This document shows, in pieces, positions 1 through 7,288 of a DNA stretch of 64,000 nt. Under the pieces are notes generated by a model. That model did no database searches. It was not told where the DNA came from and worked only from the letters and a program-made list of their open reading frames with translations. The position numbers and the translations under genes were made by a program. This DNA comes from JBDHWG01 sp046328525. Its GTDB lineage: Bacteria > Chloroflexota > Anaerolineae > Epilineales > JAHCIE01. The stretch lies in contig JAXLWK010000006.1 of NCBI GenBank assembly GCA_046328525.1, positions 62,001 through 126,000 of the forward strand. Reading direction: 5' to 3'. Position 1 is the first letter of the stretch, and the number at the start of each line of letters is the position of its first letter.

Positions 1-8
1 TCACTGCC

Positions 9-968
9 ATGCCGATCCTCCTGCACGAATCTGACGTCGAGCGCCTGCTCAGCATGCCCGAGGCCGTCGCCGCGGTGGAGCGAATGTTTCGCGAGATGGG
101 CGAGGGCCAGGTGCTCAACATTCCGCGCCGCCGCACCCGCCTGCCCAACGGCATGATGCACGTCATGGCCGCCGCCAACCCGGCCCTGGGCTACCTGGGC
201 CTCAAGTGCTACACCGTGTTCCAGGGCAAGGCGCGCTTCGTGGTCCTCCTGTTCAGCAGCCAGACGGGCGAGCTGCTGGCGATCCTGGAGGCGGACACCC
301 TGGGCCAGCGGCGCACCGGCGCGGCCAGCGGCGTCGCCACGAAGTACATGGCCCGCGCCGACGCCCGCGTGGTCGGCATCTACGGCACCGGCTGGCAGGC
401 GCGCAGCCAGCTCGCCGCCGTCGCCGCCGTGCGCCGCCTCGAGCGGGTCTACGCCTATGGGCGGAACGCCGAGCGCCGCGCCACGTTTGCCCGCGAGATG
501 TCGGAGGGCCTGGGCGTCGAGGTCGTGCCGGTGGACCGGCCCGAAGCCGCGGCGGAGGGCGCCGACATCCTGGTCACCATCACCTCGGCGCGGGAGCCGG
601 TGCTGAAGGGGGAGTGGATCGGCACGGGGGTCCACGTCAACGCCGCCGGCTCGAACTCCCTCATCCGGCGCGAGATAGACGAGGAGACGGTGCGCCGCAT
701 GAGCCGCATCGTCACCGACGACCTGGAGCAGACAAAGATCGAGGGCGGCGATCTGCTGCCGTCGGTCGAGCGCGGGCAGATCCACTGGGGGCAGGTGCAT
801 GGCCTGGCCGAGGTCGTGGCGGGCTACTACCCCGGCCGCGCCGATGTCGAGGAGAACACCCTGTTCAACTCGCTCGGTCTCGCCGCCGAGGACATCGCCG
901 CCGCCGCCGTGGTGTACGAGAAAGCTGTCGCCCAGGGAATCGGCGAGCGCGTCCCCATGTTCGAGTAA
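9..968 (+). CDS. Ornithine cyclodeaminase / mu-crystallin family protein
   Basis: A 319-residue NAD(P)-dependent enzyme of the ornithine cyclodeaminase/mu-crystallin family. These enzymes are cytoplasmic and include ornithine and lysine cyclodeaminases, alanine dehydrogenases and ketimine reductases. The N-terminal dimerisation/substrate half holds the conserved LGLKCYTVF stretch with Lys66. The Rossmann half starts near residue 120 with VVGIYGTGWQA (126-131 being the glycine-rich turn). The length fits the family, so the gene looks complete. The ATG lies only 8 bases from the window edge, so an upstream start cannot be excluded and no ribosome site can be judged. Substrate cannot be assigned from sequence alone; ornithine cyclodeaminase proper is only one option. 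Confidence 0.9.
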   Translation: MPILLHESDVERLLSMPEAVAAVERMFREMGEGQVLNIPRRRTRLPNGMMHVMAAANPALGYLGLKCYTVFQGKARFVVLLFSSQTGELLAILEADTLGQRRTGAASGVATKYMARADARVVGIYGTGWQARSQLAAVAAVRRLERVYAYGRNAERRATFAREMSEGLGVEVVPVDRPEAAAEGADILVTITSAREPVLKGEWIGTGVHVNAAGSNSLIRREIDEETVRRMSRIVTDDLEQTKIEGGDLLPSVERGQIHWGQVHGLAEVVAGYYPGRADVEENTLFNSLGLAAEDIAAAAVVYEKAVAQGIGERVPMFE

Positions 969-977
969 GGGCCGGTA

Positions 978-1056
978 GAAACGCAAAGGCGCTAAGGCGC
1001 AAAGGAAGAACACACCTCTCATCTCTTCCCTTTGCGTCTCTGCGCCTTTGCGTTTC
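978..1056. repeat. Family A long hairpin repeat (GCAAAGGCGC words)
   Basis: An imperfect inverted repeat beginning 10 bases after the preceding stop codon. The left arm (about 978-1010) is built of GCAAAGGCGC/AAGGCGCAAAGG words and the right arm (about 1026-1056) of their complements. The same family recurs at 13165-13238, 32659-32737 and 42706-42783. It could fold into a long stem in DNA or RNA. No coding capacity is credible. Confidence 0.85.
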
Positions 1057-1097
1057 ATTACTCTCTGCAGCCGCATTTTGCTATTTGCTGCTCGCTA

Positions 1098-1126
1098 TTG
1101 ACACGAGATGCAGAGTCGGGTATACT
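1098..1126 (+). promoter_or_regulatory. Sigma-70-type promoter for the FtsB/DivIC-like gene
   Basis: TTGACA at 1098-1103, a 17-base spacer and TATACT at 1121-1126. Both boxes are at or near consensus. The predicted transcript starts near 1133, leaving a leader of about 33 bases that carries AGGAG before the ATG at 1166. Confidence 0.8.
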
Positions 1127-1165
1127 ATGGGCAGGTTATGGTAGGTTTTCCTCCAGGAGTGCGCC

Positions 1166-1579
1166 ATGTCTGCCCGCCCGCCTCTGTCCCAATTCTCCGT
1201 GCGCCAGGTGCTGATTGTCGCGGCCCTCGTGCTCGTGTCGTCGTTCGGCGTCGGCCTGGCGCGGCTGGCGTGGACGGCCCATGCCCTGCACGACATCGAA
1301 GTCGAGGAGGCGGGGCGCGTCCAGGCCCTCCAGACGCAGACGGCGGATGTTGAGAAGCAGATCGCGCTGGCGAAGACGGACGACTACGTGCGCACGTGGG
1401 CGCGGGAGACGGCCAAGCTGACCCTTGCCGGCGAGGTGCCAATTGTTCTGGTCGTACCGCCGGCCCCGGCCGCCGCCGCCCCCCCGACGGCAGCGCAGCC
1501 CGCGCCGCCGCCCCCGCCCCAGGACGACGCCGTGCCGCGCTGGAAAGCCATGCTCGACGGCTTCCTGAGTGGCCAGTAG
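1166..1579 (+). CDS. FtsB/DivIC-like septum formation initiator protein
   Basis: A 137-residue single-pass membrane protein. A short basic N-terminus is followed by a transmembrane helix (about residues 14-32). Next comes a short coiled coil rich in Gln, Glu and Leu, then the segment DDYVRTWARETAKLTLAGEVP, which resembles the 'YVERWAREELGMVRPGE' region of the septum formation initiator family (FtsB/DivIC). Those proteins bridge FtsL and FtsQ at the division site. The C-terminal third is Ala/Pro low complexity, longer than in typical FtsB. AGGAG sits 6-7 bases before the ATG, and a consensus promoter and a strong terminator make this a one-gene transcript. The division role is inferred from family resemblance. 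Confidence 0.75.
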   Translation: MSARPPLSQFSVRQVLIVAALVLVSSFGVGLARLAWTAHALHDIEVEEAGRVQALQTQTADVEKQIALAKTDDYVRTWARETAKLTLAGEVPIVLVVPPAPAAAAPPTAAQPAPPPPPQDDAVPRWKAMLDGFLSGQ

Positions 1580-1592
1580 AAATATAAGTGAG

Positions 1593-1627
1593 ACGAGGCC
1601 GGCGCACGCGCCGGCCTCGTTTTGTTT
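1593..1627 (+). terminator. Rho-independent terminator
   Basis: A 12-13 bp perfect GC-rich stem (1593-1605 with 1608-1620) followed by TTTGTTT, 14 bases after the FtsB-like stop codon. It separates this gene from the convergent LysM gene. Confidence 0.9.
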
Positions 1628-1641
1628 CTATGGATGGGGAC

Positions 1642-3228
1642 TCAGGGGGTCCAGGTGAAGTGATTTGGGGCGCTTGTCGGGCTGAGGGACGGGCCGCTCA
1701 CCGGCTGCCCGTCCGGCCCGCGTGTATCGCACTTGCGCACCGTGACATCCCAGGTGTAGCTGGCCGGATCGGCGCTCTTGTCCGGCGGGCGGAGGGCGTC
1801 GGAGACGCGCCAGCCGGTCGCCTTCACCCATGCTTGCTCGGTGTAGGGCTTGCCATCGCGCGTGGTCGTGACGCGCACGACGTAGAACTCATCCGGGGCG
1901 AGGATGCCGACGGAGGTCCAGTTCAGGAGCAGCGGCGTCGCCTTGCCCTGCACCGTGGCCTGGTCCGGCGCGCCCAGGAGCACCGGCGTCGGGTACTTGC
2001 CGCTGGGCGCGGCATCGCTCGACGCGGGAGCAGCCCCACCGGCCGATGCGCTAGAAGCGCCAGCGGCGGCTGCGCCAGCCGCGGCTGCGCCGGAAGCGGC
2101 CGCCGCAGTGTTCCCTGCGCTCCCTCCGCCCGCGTCGCTTGCCGCCGTGGGCGCCAGAGCGATGGCCGTCGGCTGCGTCGTCGGGGATGGGATGGCGGTG
2201 AACGTCGGCTTCGGCGTGAGGGTCGGCGGGGGCGCCTGCGTCGCGGTGGGCGGCGCGGCGGTCGCTGTCGCTGGGGCCGGCGTCGTGGTCACGCCCGGGT
2301 CAATGACGACTTCCTGACCGATGCCCAGCCCGTACTTGTTGGGCTCGAAGCCGTTGTACTGCATCAGGTCGTCCACCGACACGCCGATGCGCTGTGAAAT
2401 CGTCCACAGCGAGTCGCCAGCCTTGACGACGTATACCTTGCGCCCGACGACCTGTGGCTCCTCAGATGCAGGCGGATCGGCCGGCGTGGCGGTCGGGTTG
2501 GCCCCCGCCGCGCTGTCCGCCGCCGGTGGGTTGGTCGGCGCTGCCGTGCTGCTCGGCGTCGCCGCGTCAGCCGCCGCCGTGTCGCTGTTGCCGGGCAGGC
2601 GGAGCGCGTCGCCCGGATGGATCATGACGTTGGCGTTGGTGAAGTTGTTCGCCTTGAGCAGGTCTTCCAGGGTGACGTTGAAGCGGATCGCAATGGCGAG
2701 CAGGGTGTCGCCCTCGGCGATGATGTAGCTCTCCTTATTCACCGTGGGTGAGCCGCCGGTCTGGGGCGCTGGTGTTCCCGGCGGGGGCGTGAGCTGCGCG
2801 CGGTCGCTCGTGGCCGTGGCGCTGGGCGCTGGCGTGGCGGTCGGCGGAATGGGTGTGATCGTGAACGTGGGAATGGTGGTCGCGGTGCCACCCAGGGCGA
2901 GTTGGCTCATGGCGGGCATGGCGACGGGGTTAGACAGGGCGATGGCTGCCTCTGGCGGCGACGCGGGCCGGCTGCGCAGGAGAGCAATCGCGCCTATGAT
3001 GAGGGCGACGATGATGATCCCGCCGACGATTTCCAGCGCCCGCATCCATCGCGGGGGCAACGCCGGGCGGAGAGAAGCGTGACACATGTCACATGTCGTC
3101 GCGCCGGGGATAACAATTGCGCCACAGTGAGGACAGTGTCGGCGCGAGGAGCGCGACACCTGCTGGTGGCAGTGGGGACATGTTTTATCGGCGCGTGTAA
3201 TTTCCGCGCCACAGTGCGGACATTGCAT
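1642..3228 (-). CDS. Zinc-ribbon / LysM domain membrane protein
   Basis: A 528-residue protein. The N-terminus has two zinc-ribbon-like Cys pairs (C3-C6/C17-C20 and C32-C35/C46-C49), then one transmembrane helix at about 65-85. Beyond it are Thr/Pro/Ala-rich linkers, a LysM domain (YIIAEGDTLLAIAIRFNV region) and a second LysM (VYVVKAGDSLWTISQRIGV). A long Ala/Gly/Ser tract leads to a C-terminal beta-type domain ending in FTWTP. LysM domains bind N-acetylglucosamine polymers, so the outer part probably contacts peptidoglycan while the ribbons stay cytoplasmic. I chose the ATG at 3228 because the first Cys motif follows at once; a GTG at 3297 would add 23 unconvincing residues. Neither start has a clear Shine-Dalgarno site. 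Confidence 0.8.
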   Translation of the reverse strand: MQCPHCGAEITRADKTCPHCHQQVSRSSRRHCPHCGAIVIPGATTCDMCHASLRPALPPRWMRALEIVGGIIIVALIIGAIALLRSRPASPPEAAIALSNPVAMPAMSQLALGGTATTIPTFTITPIPPTATPAPSATATSDRAQLTPPPGTPAPQTGGSPTVNKESYIIAEGDTLLAIAIRFNVTLEDLLKANNFTNANVMIHPGDALRLPGNSDTAAADAATPSSTAAPTNPPAADSAAGANPTATPADPPASEEPQVVGRKVYVVKAGDSLWTISQRIGVSVDDLMQYNGFEPNKYGLGIGQEVVIDPGVTTTPAPATATAAPPTATQAPPPTLTPKPTFTAIPSPTTQPTAIALAPTAASDAGGGSAGNTAAAASGAAAAGAAAAGASSASAGGAAPASSDAAPSGKYPTPVLLGAPDQATVQGKATPLLLNWTSVGILAPDEFYVVRVTTTRDGKPYTEQAWVKATGWRVSDALRPPDKSADPASYTWDVTVRKCDTRGPDGQPVSGPSLSPTSAPNHFTWTP

Positions 3229-3297
3229 ATCTTCGCCGAGGCCGTCTTCCGGTCTGGGCAGGCAGATGGAGGTAACCAGCCGCTCAGCCCTGTCCAC

Positions 3298-3594
3298 GCG
3301 CGTGGGAGTGGGTTCGATGCAATCGCGATCCAGACGAGACGAACTTTACCGAGCTAACGATGAAGCACGCCGACCGTACAAACGACGCCGCTTTCGCCTC
3401 CGTATCTATGCGCTCACAACGCTGCTACGCCAAAGTGAGCCGCTCTAACCATCCCACTCGACGAACAAGGGGGCAAATGGCAATAGGCCCGCGCCACCTG
3501 GGCTGCGGCTCTCCCTTCCCCCCTACGAAACGGCATTTTACTCCTGAATTTGTGACGGAGCAAATCCGGACAAGTTGGGGGGGGCCGTAGGGCT
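3298..3594. other. Non-coding interval upstream of the LysM gene
   Basis: No convincing gene, repeat or promoter was found between the LysM gene start and the pspA terminator. Short open frames here lack ribosome sites and recognisable domains. Confidence 0.5.
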
Positions 3595-3639
3595 ACAAAA
3601 ATAGACCGGGGCCTCGCTCATGTTGAGCGAGGCCCCGGT
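3595..3639 (-). terminator. pspA terminator
   Basis: A perfect 14-bp stem (3605-3618 with 3626-3639) followed on the minus strand by TCTATTTTTG. It lies 30 bases past the pspA stop. Confidence 0.9.
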
Positions 3640-3668
3640 TGATTCAACTATCGCAACTTCTCGAACGA

Positions 3669-4370
3669 TTAGCCCTGGCTGCCGGACGCCGGCGCGTCGC
3701 CGCCGCTCTTGGCGCGGGTCTTCAGGGCGGCGAGCTGGGCCTCGATGTCCGGGTCCTCCAGCGCCTCGAATTCCTTGTCCACCGACGTCTTGTTCTCGAC
3801 CATCTCCGCCGAGGCTGCGGCGCGCGCTTCCTGCATGCGCACCTTGTCCTCCATGCGGCTCATCTCGCCACTATAGTCGGGAACCTGCCCCATCTGCGCC
3901 TGGGCCTGCGACATCTGTTCCTTGGCCTTGGCCGCCCGGCTGCGGGCGATCAGCGTGTCGCGCTGGCGCTTCGCGCTCTCGTACTTCGACTCCAGCTCGT
4001 CGAGCTGTTCGCGCAGGCGCGCGACGAGCGCTTGCTGGTCGGCCAGCTGTTGCTGGTAGACGGTCAGCTGCTGCTGGTAATCGCGGGCGCGGCGCAGGGC
4101 CTCGCGGGCCAGGTCGTCGCGGTTCTGCTGCACGGCCATCTCGGCCTTGCGGTTCCAGTCGTTGACTTCCTTCTGGGTATCCGCCACGCGGGCTTCGAGG
4201 AGCTTCTGCTGCGCCAGCATCTCGGTCGTCTGGCGGCGGGCCTCCTGGATCGCGTCTTCCATGTCGCGGATAATCTGGTTGATCATCTTCTCCGGATCCT
4301 CGGCGTGATCCAGCATGTCGTTGATGTTGGCGCGGAGGATGGTCGAAATGCGCTCAAAAATCCCTGGCAT
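3669..4370 (-). CDS. pspA: PspA/IM30 (Vipp1) family membrane-stress protein
   Basis: A 233-residue, almost entirely helical protein that starts MPGIFERISTILRANINDMLDHAEDP, the typical PspA/IM30 amphipathic N-terminal helix. Long coiled coils follow (about 25-190; QQQLTVYQQQLADQQALVARL) and a short flexible tail. PspA proteins are ESCRT-III relatives that assemble on the inner face of the cytoplasmic membrane during envelope stress. The start has AAGGAG 6-7 bases upstream, a TTGCGC-17-TATAAT promoter at 4424-4452 and its own terminator, so it is a single-gene unit. It sits beside a histidine kinase/response regulator pair, but its separate promoter gives no proof that the pair controls it. Confidence 0.93.
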   Translation of the reverse strand: MPGIFERISTILRANINDMLDHAEDPEKMINQIIRDMEDAIQEARRQTTEMLAQQKLLEARVADTQKEVNDWNRKAEMAVQQNRDDLAREALRRARDYQQQLTVYQQQLADQQALVARLREQLDELESKYESAKRQRDTLIARSRAAKAKEQMSQAQAQMGQVPDYSGEMSRMEDKVRMQEARAAASAEMVENKTSVDKEFEALEDPDIEAQLAALKTRAKSGGDAPASGSQG

Positions 4371-4423
4371 CGTGGCGCTCCTTTTCTATGCTATGCGCGT
4401 CTCTGACTCGTGCTTTCCCGTGT

Positions 4424-4452
4424 ATTATAGTCGTCCGGCTCTCGCGGCGCAA
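4424..4452 (-). promoter_or_regulatory. Promoter of pspA
   Basis: On the minus strand TTGCGC (4447-4452), 17 bases, then TATAAT (4424-4429). The leader is about 47 bases long and ends with the AAGGAG of pspA. Confidence 0.7.
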
Positions 4453-4497
4453 CGGCGCTCACCACGCTATACGCCGCCGCGCGCGAATGGTTGCAGT

Positions 4498-5901
4498 CTA
4501 CGCCGGCACTTCCTCCTCGATGGGCATCGCTGGCAGCCACACCGTGAACACGCTGCCCTTGCCCGGCTCGCTCTCCAGCGTGAGGCGGCCGCCGTGGCTC
4601 TCGACGACCCACCTGGCGATGGGCAGGCCCAGGCCCGTCCCGCCCGGCCGGCCGGCGCGCGGCCGCGCGTCGGGCACGCGGTAGAAGCGCTCGAAGACCT
4701 GCGCCTGGTGTTCCGGCGCGATGCCCAACCCGGTGTCGGCGACCTCGACGCGCACCCACTTCGGGTCGGCGACCAGGGACAGGCGCACCTGGCCGCCGTC
4801 GGGCGTGTACTTCAGGGCGTTGTCTACCAGGTTCAGGATGACTTCCTTGAGACGGTCCGCGTCGCCCGCGACCATCGCCACGTCCAGGTTGCCCAGGCTG
4901 ATGGCGACGCCGCCGGCGAGCGTCTTCGCCTGCTGGTAGACCTCCAGCACCAACGTCGTCATCTCGACCGGCGCGTGCTGGAAGCCCTCGCCCGCGTCGG
5001 CCTGGGCCAGCAGCAGCAAATCGCCCACGACCCGCGACAGCCGCCGCGTCTCCTTGCGCACCGCCTCCAGCGCCACGCGCTGCTCGGCCGGGTCGGGCAC
5101 GCCCTTGAGCAGCAGCTCGACGTTGCCCTGGATGGCCGTCAGCGGGGTGCGCAGGGCGTGGGAGGCGTCGGCCAGGAAGCGCTGCTGCGCTTCGAAGGCG
5201 CGCTGAATCCGCTCTAGCATGCGGTTGAACGTCCCGGCCAGCTGACCGACCTCGTCGTTCGGGCCGACGTACTCGATGCGGCGGTGCGTGTCCTCGGCGC
5301 GCTGAATCTTGTCCGCCAGGGCGGTGATCTCGGTGATCGGGCGCAGGCCGCGGCGGATGATCATGGCGCTGACGACGGCGGCCAGGAGCAGGGTGATCAG
5401 GATGCCGAAGACGAGGACAAAGCGCAGGCTGCGCAGGGTTGTGTTGATTTCGGTGGTGAGGCGGGCGACCTGGACGATGGCGAGGGGCCGGCCGCCCATG
5501 GGCGACTTGACCGGGACGCTGTACAGGCGGATGGGGTAGCCGTCCACGACGGTGAACACGTAGCGCGGCTGGCCGCGCAGGTTGTCCAGCAGCATCGAGT
5601 CGTCAATGGGGAGCTGGCGGTTGCGCAGGTTGTCCGAGCGAGTGACGATCTGGCCGTTGGGCTGGAGAATCTGGACGTAGGTGTCGTCCCAGGCGAAGGT
5701 CTCAGCCGCCGGCAGGACGAGCTGGCCGACGCGCGTCAGGCCGATGGTGTCGCTGACGTTCTCGGCGCGCAGCCGCAACGCCTCGTCCACGCCCTGGAGG
5801 GCGAGGCGCGCCAGCAGGAAGTACGTGGCGACCGAGAACACGATCAGGGCCGAGGCCAGAAACGCGATGTTCCACAGCGTCAGGCGCAGGCGAATGGACA
5901 C
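4498..5901 (-). CDS. Sensor histidine kinase (HAMP-HisKA-HATPase)
   Basis: A 467-residue membrane sensor kinase. Transmembrane helices lie at about 11-33 and 160-182, with a roughly 125-residue extracytoplasmic sensor between them. HAMP follows (about 182-235), then HisKA with phospho-acceptor His248 in ASHALRTPL, and HATPase_c with N357/N361, DTGLG (389-393) and GTGLGL (421-426). All catalytic boxes are intact. It starts at a GTG three bases after the response regulator stop codon, so the two are co-transcribed and probably translationally coupled. The extracellular domain matches no ligand-binding family I can name, so the stimulus is unknown. Confidence 0.93.
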   Translation of the reverse strand: MSIRLRLTLWNIAFLASALIVFSVATYFLLARLALQGVDEALRLRAENVSDTIGLTRVGQLVLPAAETFAWDDTYVQILQPNGQIVTRSDNLRNRQLPIDDSMLLDNLRGQPRYVFTVVDGYPIRLYSVPVKSPMGGRPLAIVQVARLTTEINTTLRSLRFVLVFGILITLLLAAVVSAMIIRRGLRPITEITALADKIQRAEDTHRRIEYVGPNDEVGQLAGTFNRMLERIQRAFEAQQRFLADASHALRTPLTAIQGNVELLLKGVPDPAEQRVALEAVRKETRRLSRVVGDLLLLAQADAGEGFQHAPVEMTTLVLEVYQQAKTLAGGVAISLGNLDVAMVAGDADRLKEVILNLVDNALKYTPDGGQVRLSLVADPKWVRVEVADTGLGIAPEHQAQVFERFYRVPDARPRAGRPGGTGLGLPIARWVVESHGGRLTLESEPGKGSVFTVWLPAMPIEEEVPA

Positions 5902-5904
5902 CCG

Positions 5905-6567
5905 TCAATCCTCGCGCAAGATATAGCCGACCTCGCGCACGGTCTGGATCAGGTTTGGCTCGCCGAGCTTCTTGCGCAGGTAGCGCACGTAGACCTCGAT
6001 GACGTTGGACTCGCCGCCGAAGTCGTAGCCCCACACCCGGTCGAAGATGACGTCGCGCGACAGCACCTGGCGCGGGTGCTGCATGAACAGCTCCAACAGC
6101 TCGTACTCCTTCGGCGTCAGGTGGATCTTGCGCGGGCCGCGCCGCGCCTCGCGGGTCGAGGTGTCCAGGGTGAGGTCCGAGAATTGCAGGATGGCTTGCG
6201 GCTGGGCGCGGGCGCGGCGCAGGAGCGCCTTGACGCGCGCCAGCAGCTCGTCGAAGGCGAACGGCTTGACGACGTAGTCGTCGGCGCCGGCTTCGAGGCC
6301 CGCCACCCGGTCGGGGATGGCGTCCTTCGCCGTCAGCATGAGCACGGGCAGGTCGGGCGAGGCGGTTCGCAGCCGGCGGCAGACTTCCAGGCCGTCCAGG
6401 TCGGGCAGCATGCGGTCCAGGACTACGAGGTCCGGCGGGTGGTCGCGCGCCAGGGTCAGGCCGCTCTCGGCATCCATGGCGGTGTCCACGGTGTAGCCAG
6501 CGTAGAGAAGCCCCCGCTGGACGAGGCTGATGACTTCGGGTTCGTCGTCAATTACCAGGATGCGCAT
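5905..6567 (-). CDS. OmpR/PhoB-type response regulator
   Basis: A 220-residue DNA-binding response regulator. The receiver domain has acidic residues D7/D8, phospho-acceptor D51 (VVLDRMLPDLDG), T79-A80 and K101 (YVVKPFAFDEL). A winged-helix effector domain (about 125-220) follows with the typical LTPKEYELLELFMQHPRQVLSR and VRYLRKKLGEPN segments. The ATG at 6567 was chosen because GGAGGGAG precedes it and the receiver begins directly; a longer frame upstream is unsupported. It is first in a two-gene operon with the kinase and has a TTGCCC-17-TATCAT promoter. Targets are unknown. Confidence 0.95.
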   Translation of the reverse strand: MRILVIDDEPEVISLVQRGLLYAGYTVDTAMDAESGLTLARDHPPDLVVLDRMLPDLDGLEVCRRLRTASPDLPVLMLTAKDAIPDRVAGLEAGADDYVVKPFAFDELLARVKALLRRARAQPQAILQFSDLTLDTSTREARRGPRKIHLTPKEYELLELFMQHPRQVLSRDVIFDRVWGYDFGGESNVIEVYVRYLRKKLGEPNLIQTVREVGYILRED

Positions 6568-6583
6568 GCTCCCTCCGACTCTA

Positions 6584-6612
6584 ATGATAGACCGATTGAG
6601 ACGCCGGGGCAA
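6584..6612 (-). promoter_or_regulatory. Promoter of the two-component operon
   Basis: Minus strand TTGCCC (6607-6612), 17-base spacer, TATCAT (6584-6589). The start codon at 6567 lies 17 bases beyond the -10 box, so the leader is very short and holds only the GGAGGGAG site. Confidence 0.65.
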
Positions 6613-6696
6613 CTGCCAGGCGAGGCATTGGAACGCTTCTTGCTTTCTCGGCAAAGAGTGTTGAGCAGACTGTTTGCGCACCAGGATGATTGACCT

Positions 6697-7008
6697 ATGG
6701 AGTCTCCTTCGTCACCGTCGCCCGTTCCCCTCGATTCGCTTCTGTGGCACATTCGATGGTGTCTCAGCAAGAGGTGTCGTTTCGATATGTTTCACGTCAA
6801 GCGCGTGCCAGGGTATGACGCGATGTGGTGGGTGACGGCGAGCCAGAGCGAGCGGCCGATGACCGTCGCCTCGGATGTGCCGCTGTGCCCCCGCTGTGGG
6901 CAGCCTCTGGCGGCGGCGTGCGAGATCGAAGAGGGGTTGAGCGCATGCACCGAGGCAGAAGCGCGGCTCCTCCATGCCTGGCTGTCCATTGACCTCGACG
7001 CCGCGTAG
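6697..7008 (+). CDS. Small hypothetical protein with a CPRCG motif
   Basis: Up to 103 residues, unrecognised. The C-terminal half has CPRCGQPL followed by a single downstream Cys pair region (AAACEIEEGLSAC), which could bind one zinc ion. Codon third positions are GC-rich like real genes here, and the frame is open to a TAG just before a family B hairpin. No good Shine-Dalgarno site precedes the ATG at 6697. An alternative start is 6787, giving 73 residues beginning MFHVKRVPGY. The gene is divergent from the response regulator. Function is unknown. Confidence 0.4.
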   Translation: MESPSSPSPVPLDSLLWHIRWCLSKRCRFDMFHVKRVPGYDAMWWVTASQSERPMTVASDVPLCPRCGQPLAAACEIEEGLSACTEAEARLLHAWLSIDLDAA

Positions 7009-7015
7009 TAGCTCT

Positions 7016-7115
7016 GGACCACGAAAAGCGCGAAAGGACACGAAAGGCACGAAAAGAAACGAGCTGACGCGTCCTTTTCGCGTTTTTCGTGCCCTTTCGC
7101 GTCTTTCGTGATCCA
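7016..7115. repeat. Family B long hairpin repeat (CGAAA words)
   Basis: Begins GGACCACGAAAAG and is built from CACGAAAGG/GCGCGAAAGG words. The right arm (about 7073-7115) carries the complements TTTTCGCG, TTTTTCGTGCCC, TTTCGTGATCC. It begins 8 bases after a stop codon. The same family occurs at 11075-11173, 24150-24234, 32530-32630 and 38083-38182, always behind a plus-strand gene. Confidence 0.9.
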
Positions 7116-7207
7116 CACCCCTCCCCATCCAACGATTCGCCGCCGACAATGCAACTTCAGGCGGATGCGCCCCTGACAAGAAATGTTTATACTATGAAGG
7201 GCATCTG

Positions 7208-7231
7208 AATGCCGGGAGCAACCCCGGCATT
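7208..7231 (+). promoter_or_regulatory. Leader hairpin upstream of the ABC-cNMP gene
   Basis: A perfect 9-bp stem, AATGCCGGG with CCCGGCATT, around a 6-base loop, placed between a TATACT box (7188-7193) and the start codon at 7289. It has no T tract, so it is not an ordinary terminator. It may stabilise or regulate the transcript; no -35 box at 17 bases was found for the TATACT. Confidence 0.4.
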
Positions 7232-7288
7232 GAGGGTGCGTATAGCAAGAGGGAGTTCAAACGGACCGACGCACAGGAGAGGCCCGTT

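Noticed and set aside
3360..3590. Small plus-strand frame before pspA terminator
   Set aside because: No ribosome site, no domain, and codon use unlike the neighbours.
6797..7132. Short frames rich in SFRAFRVF or FFAFFVSF through the hairpins
   Set aside because: These are translations of the CGAAA/TTTCG words in the repeats, seen in several frames and both strands.
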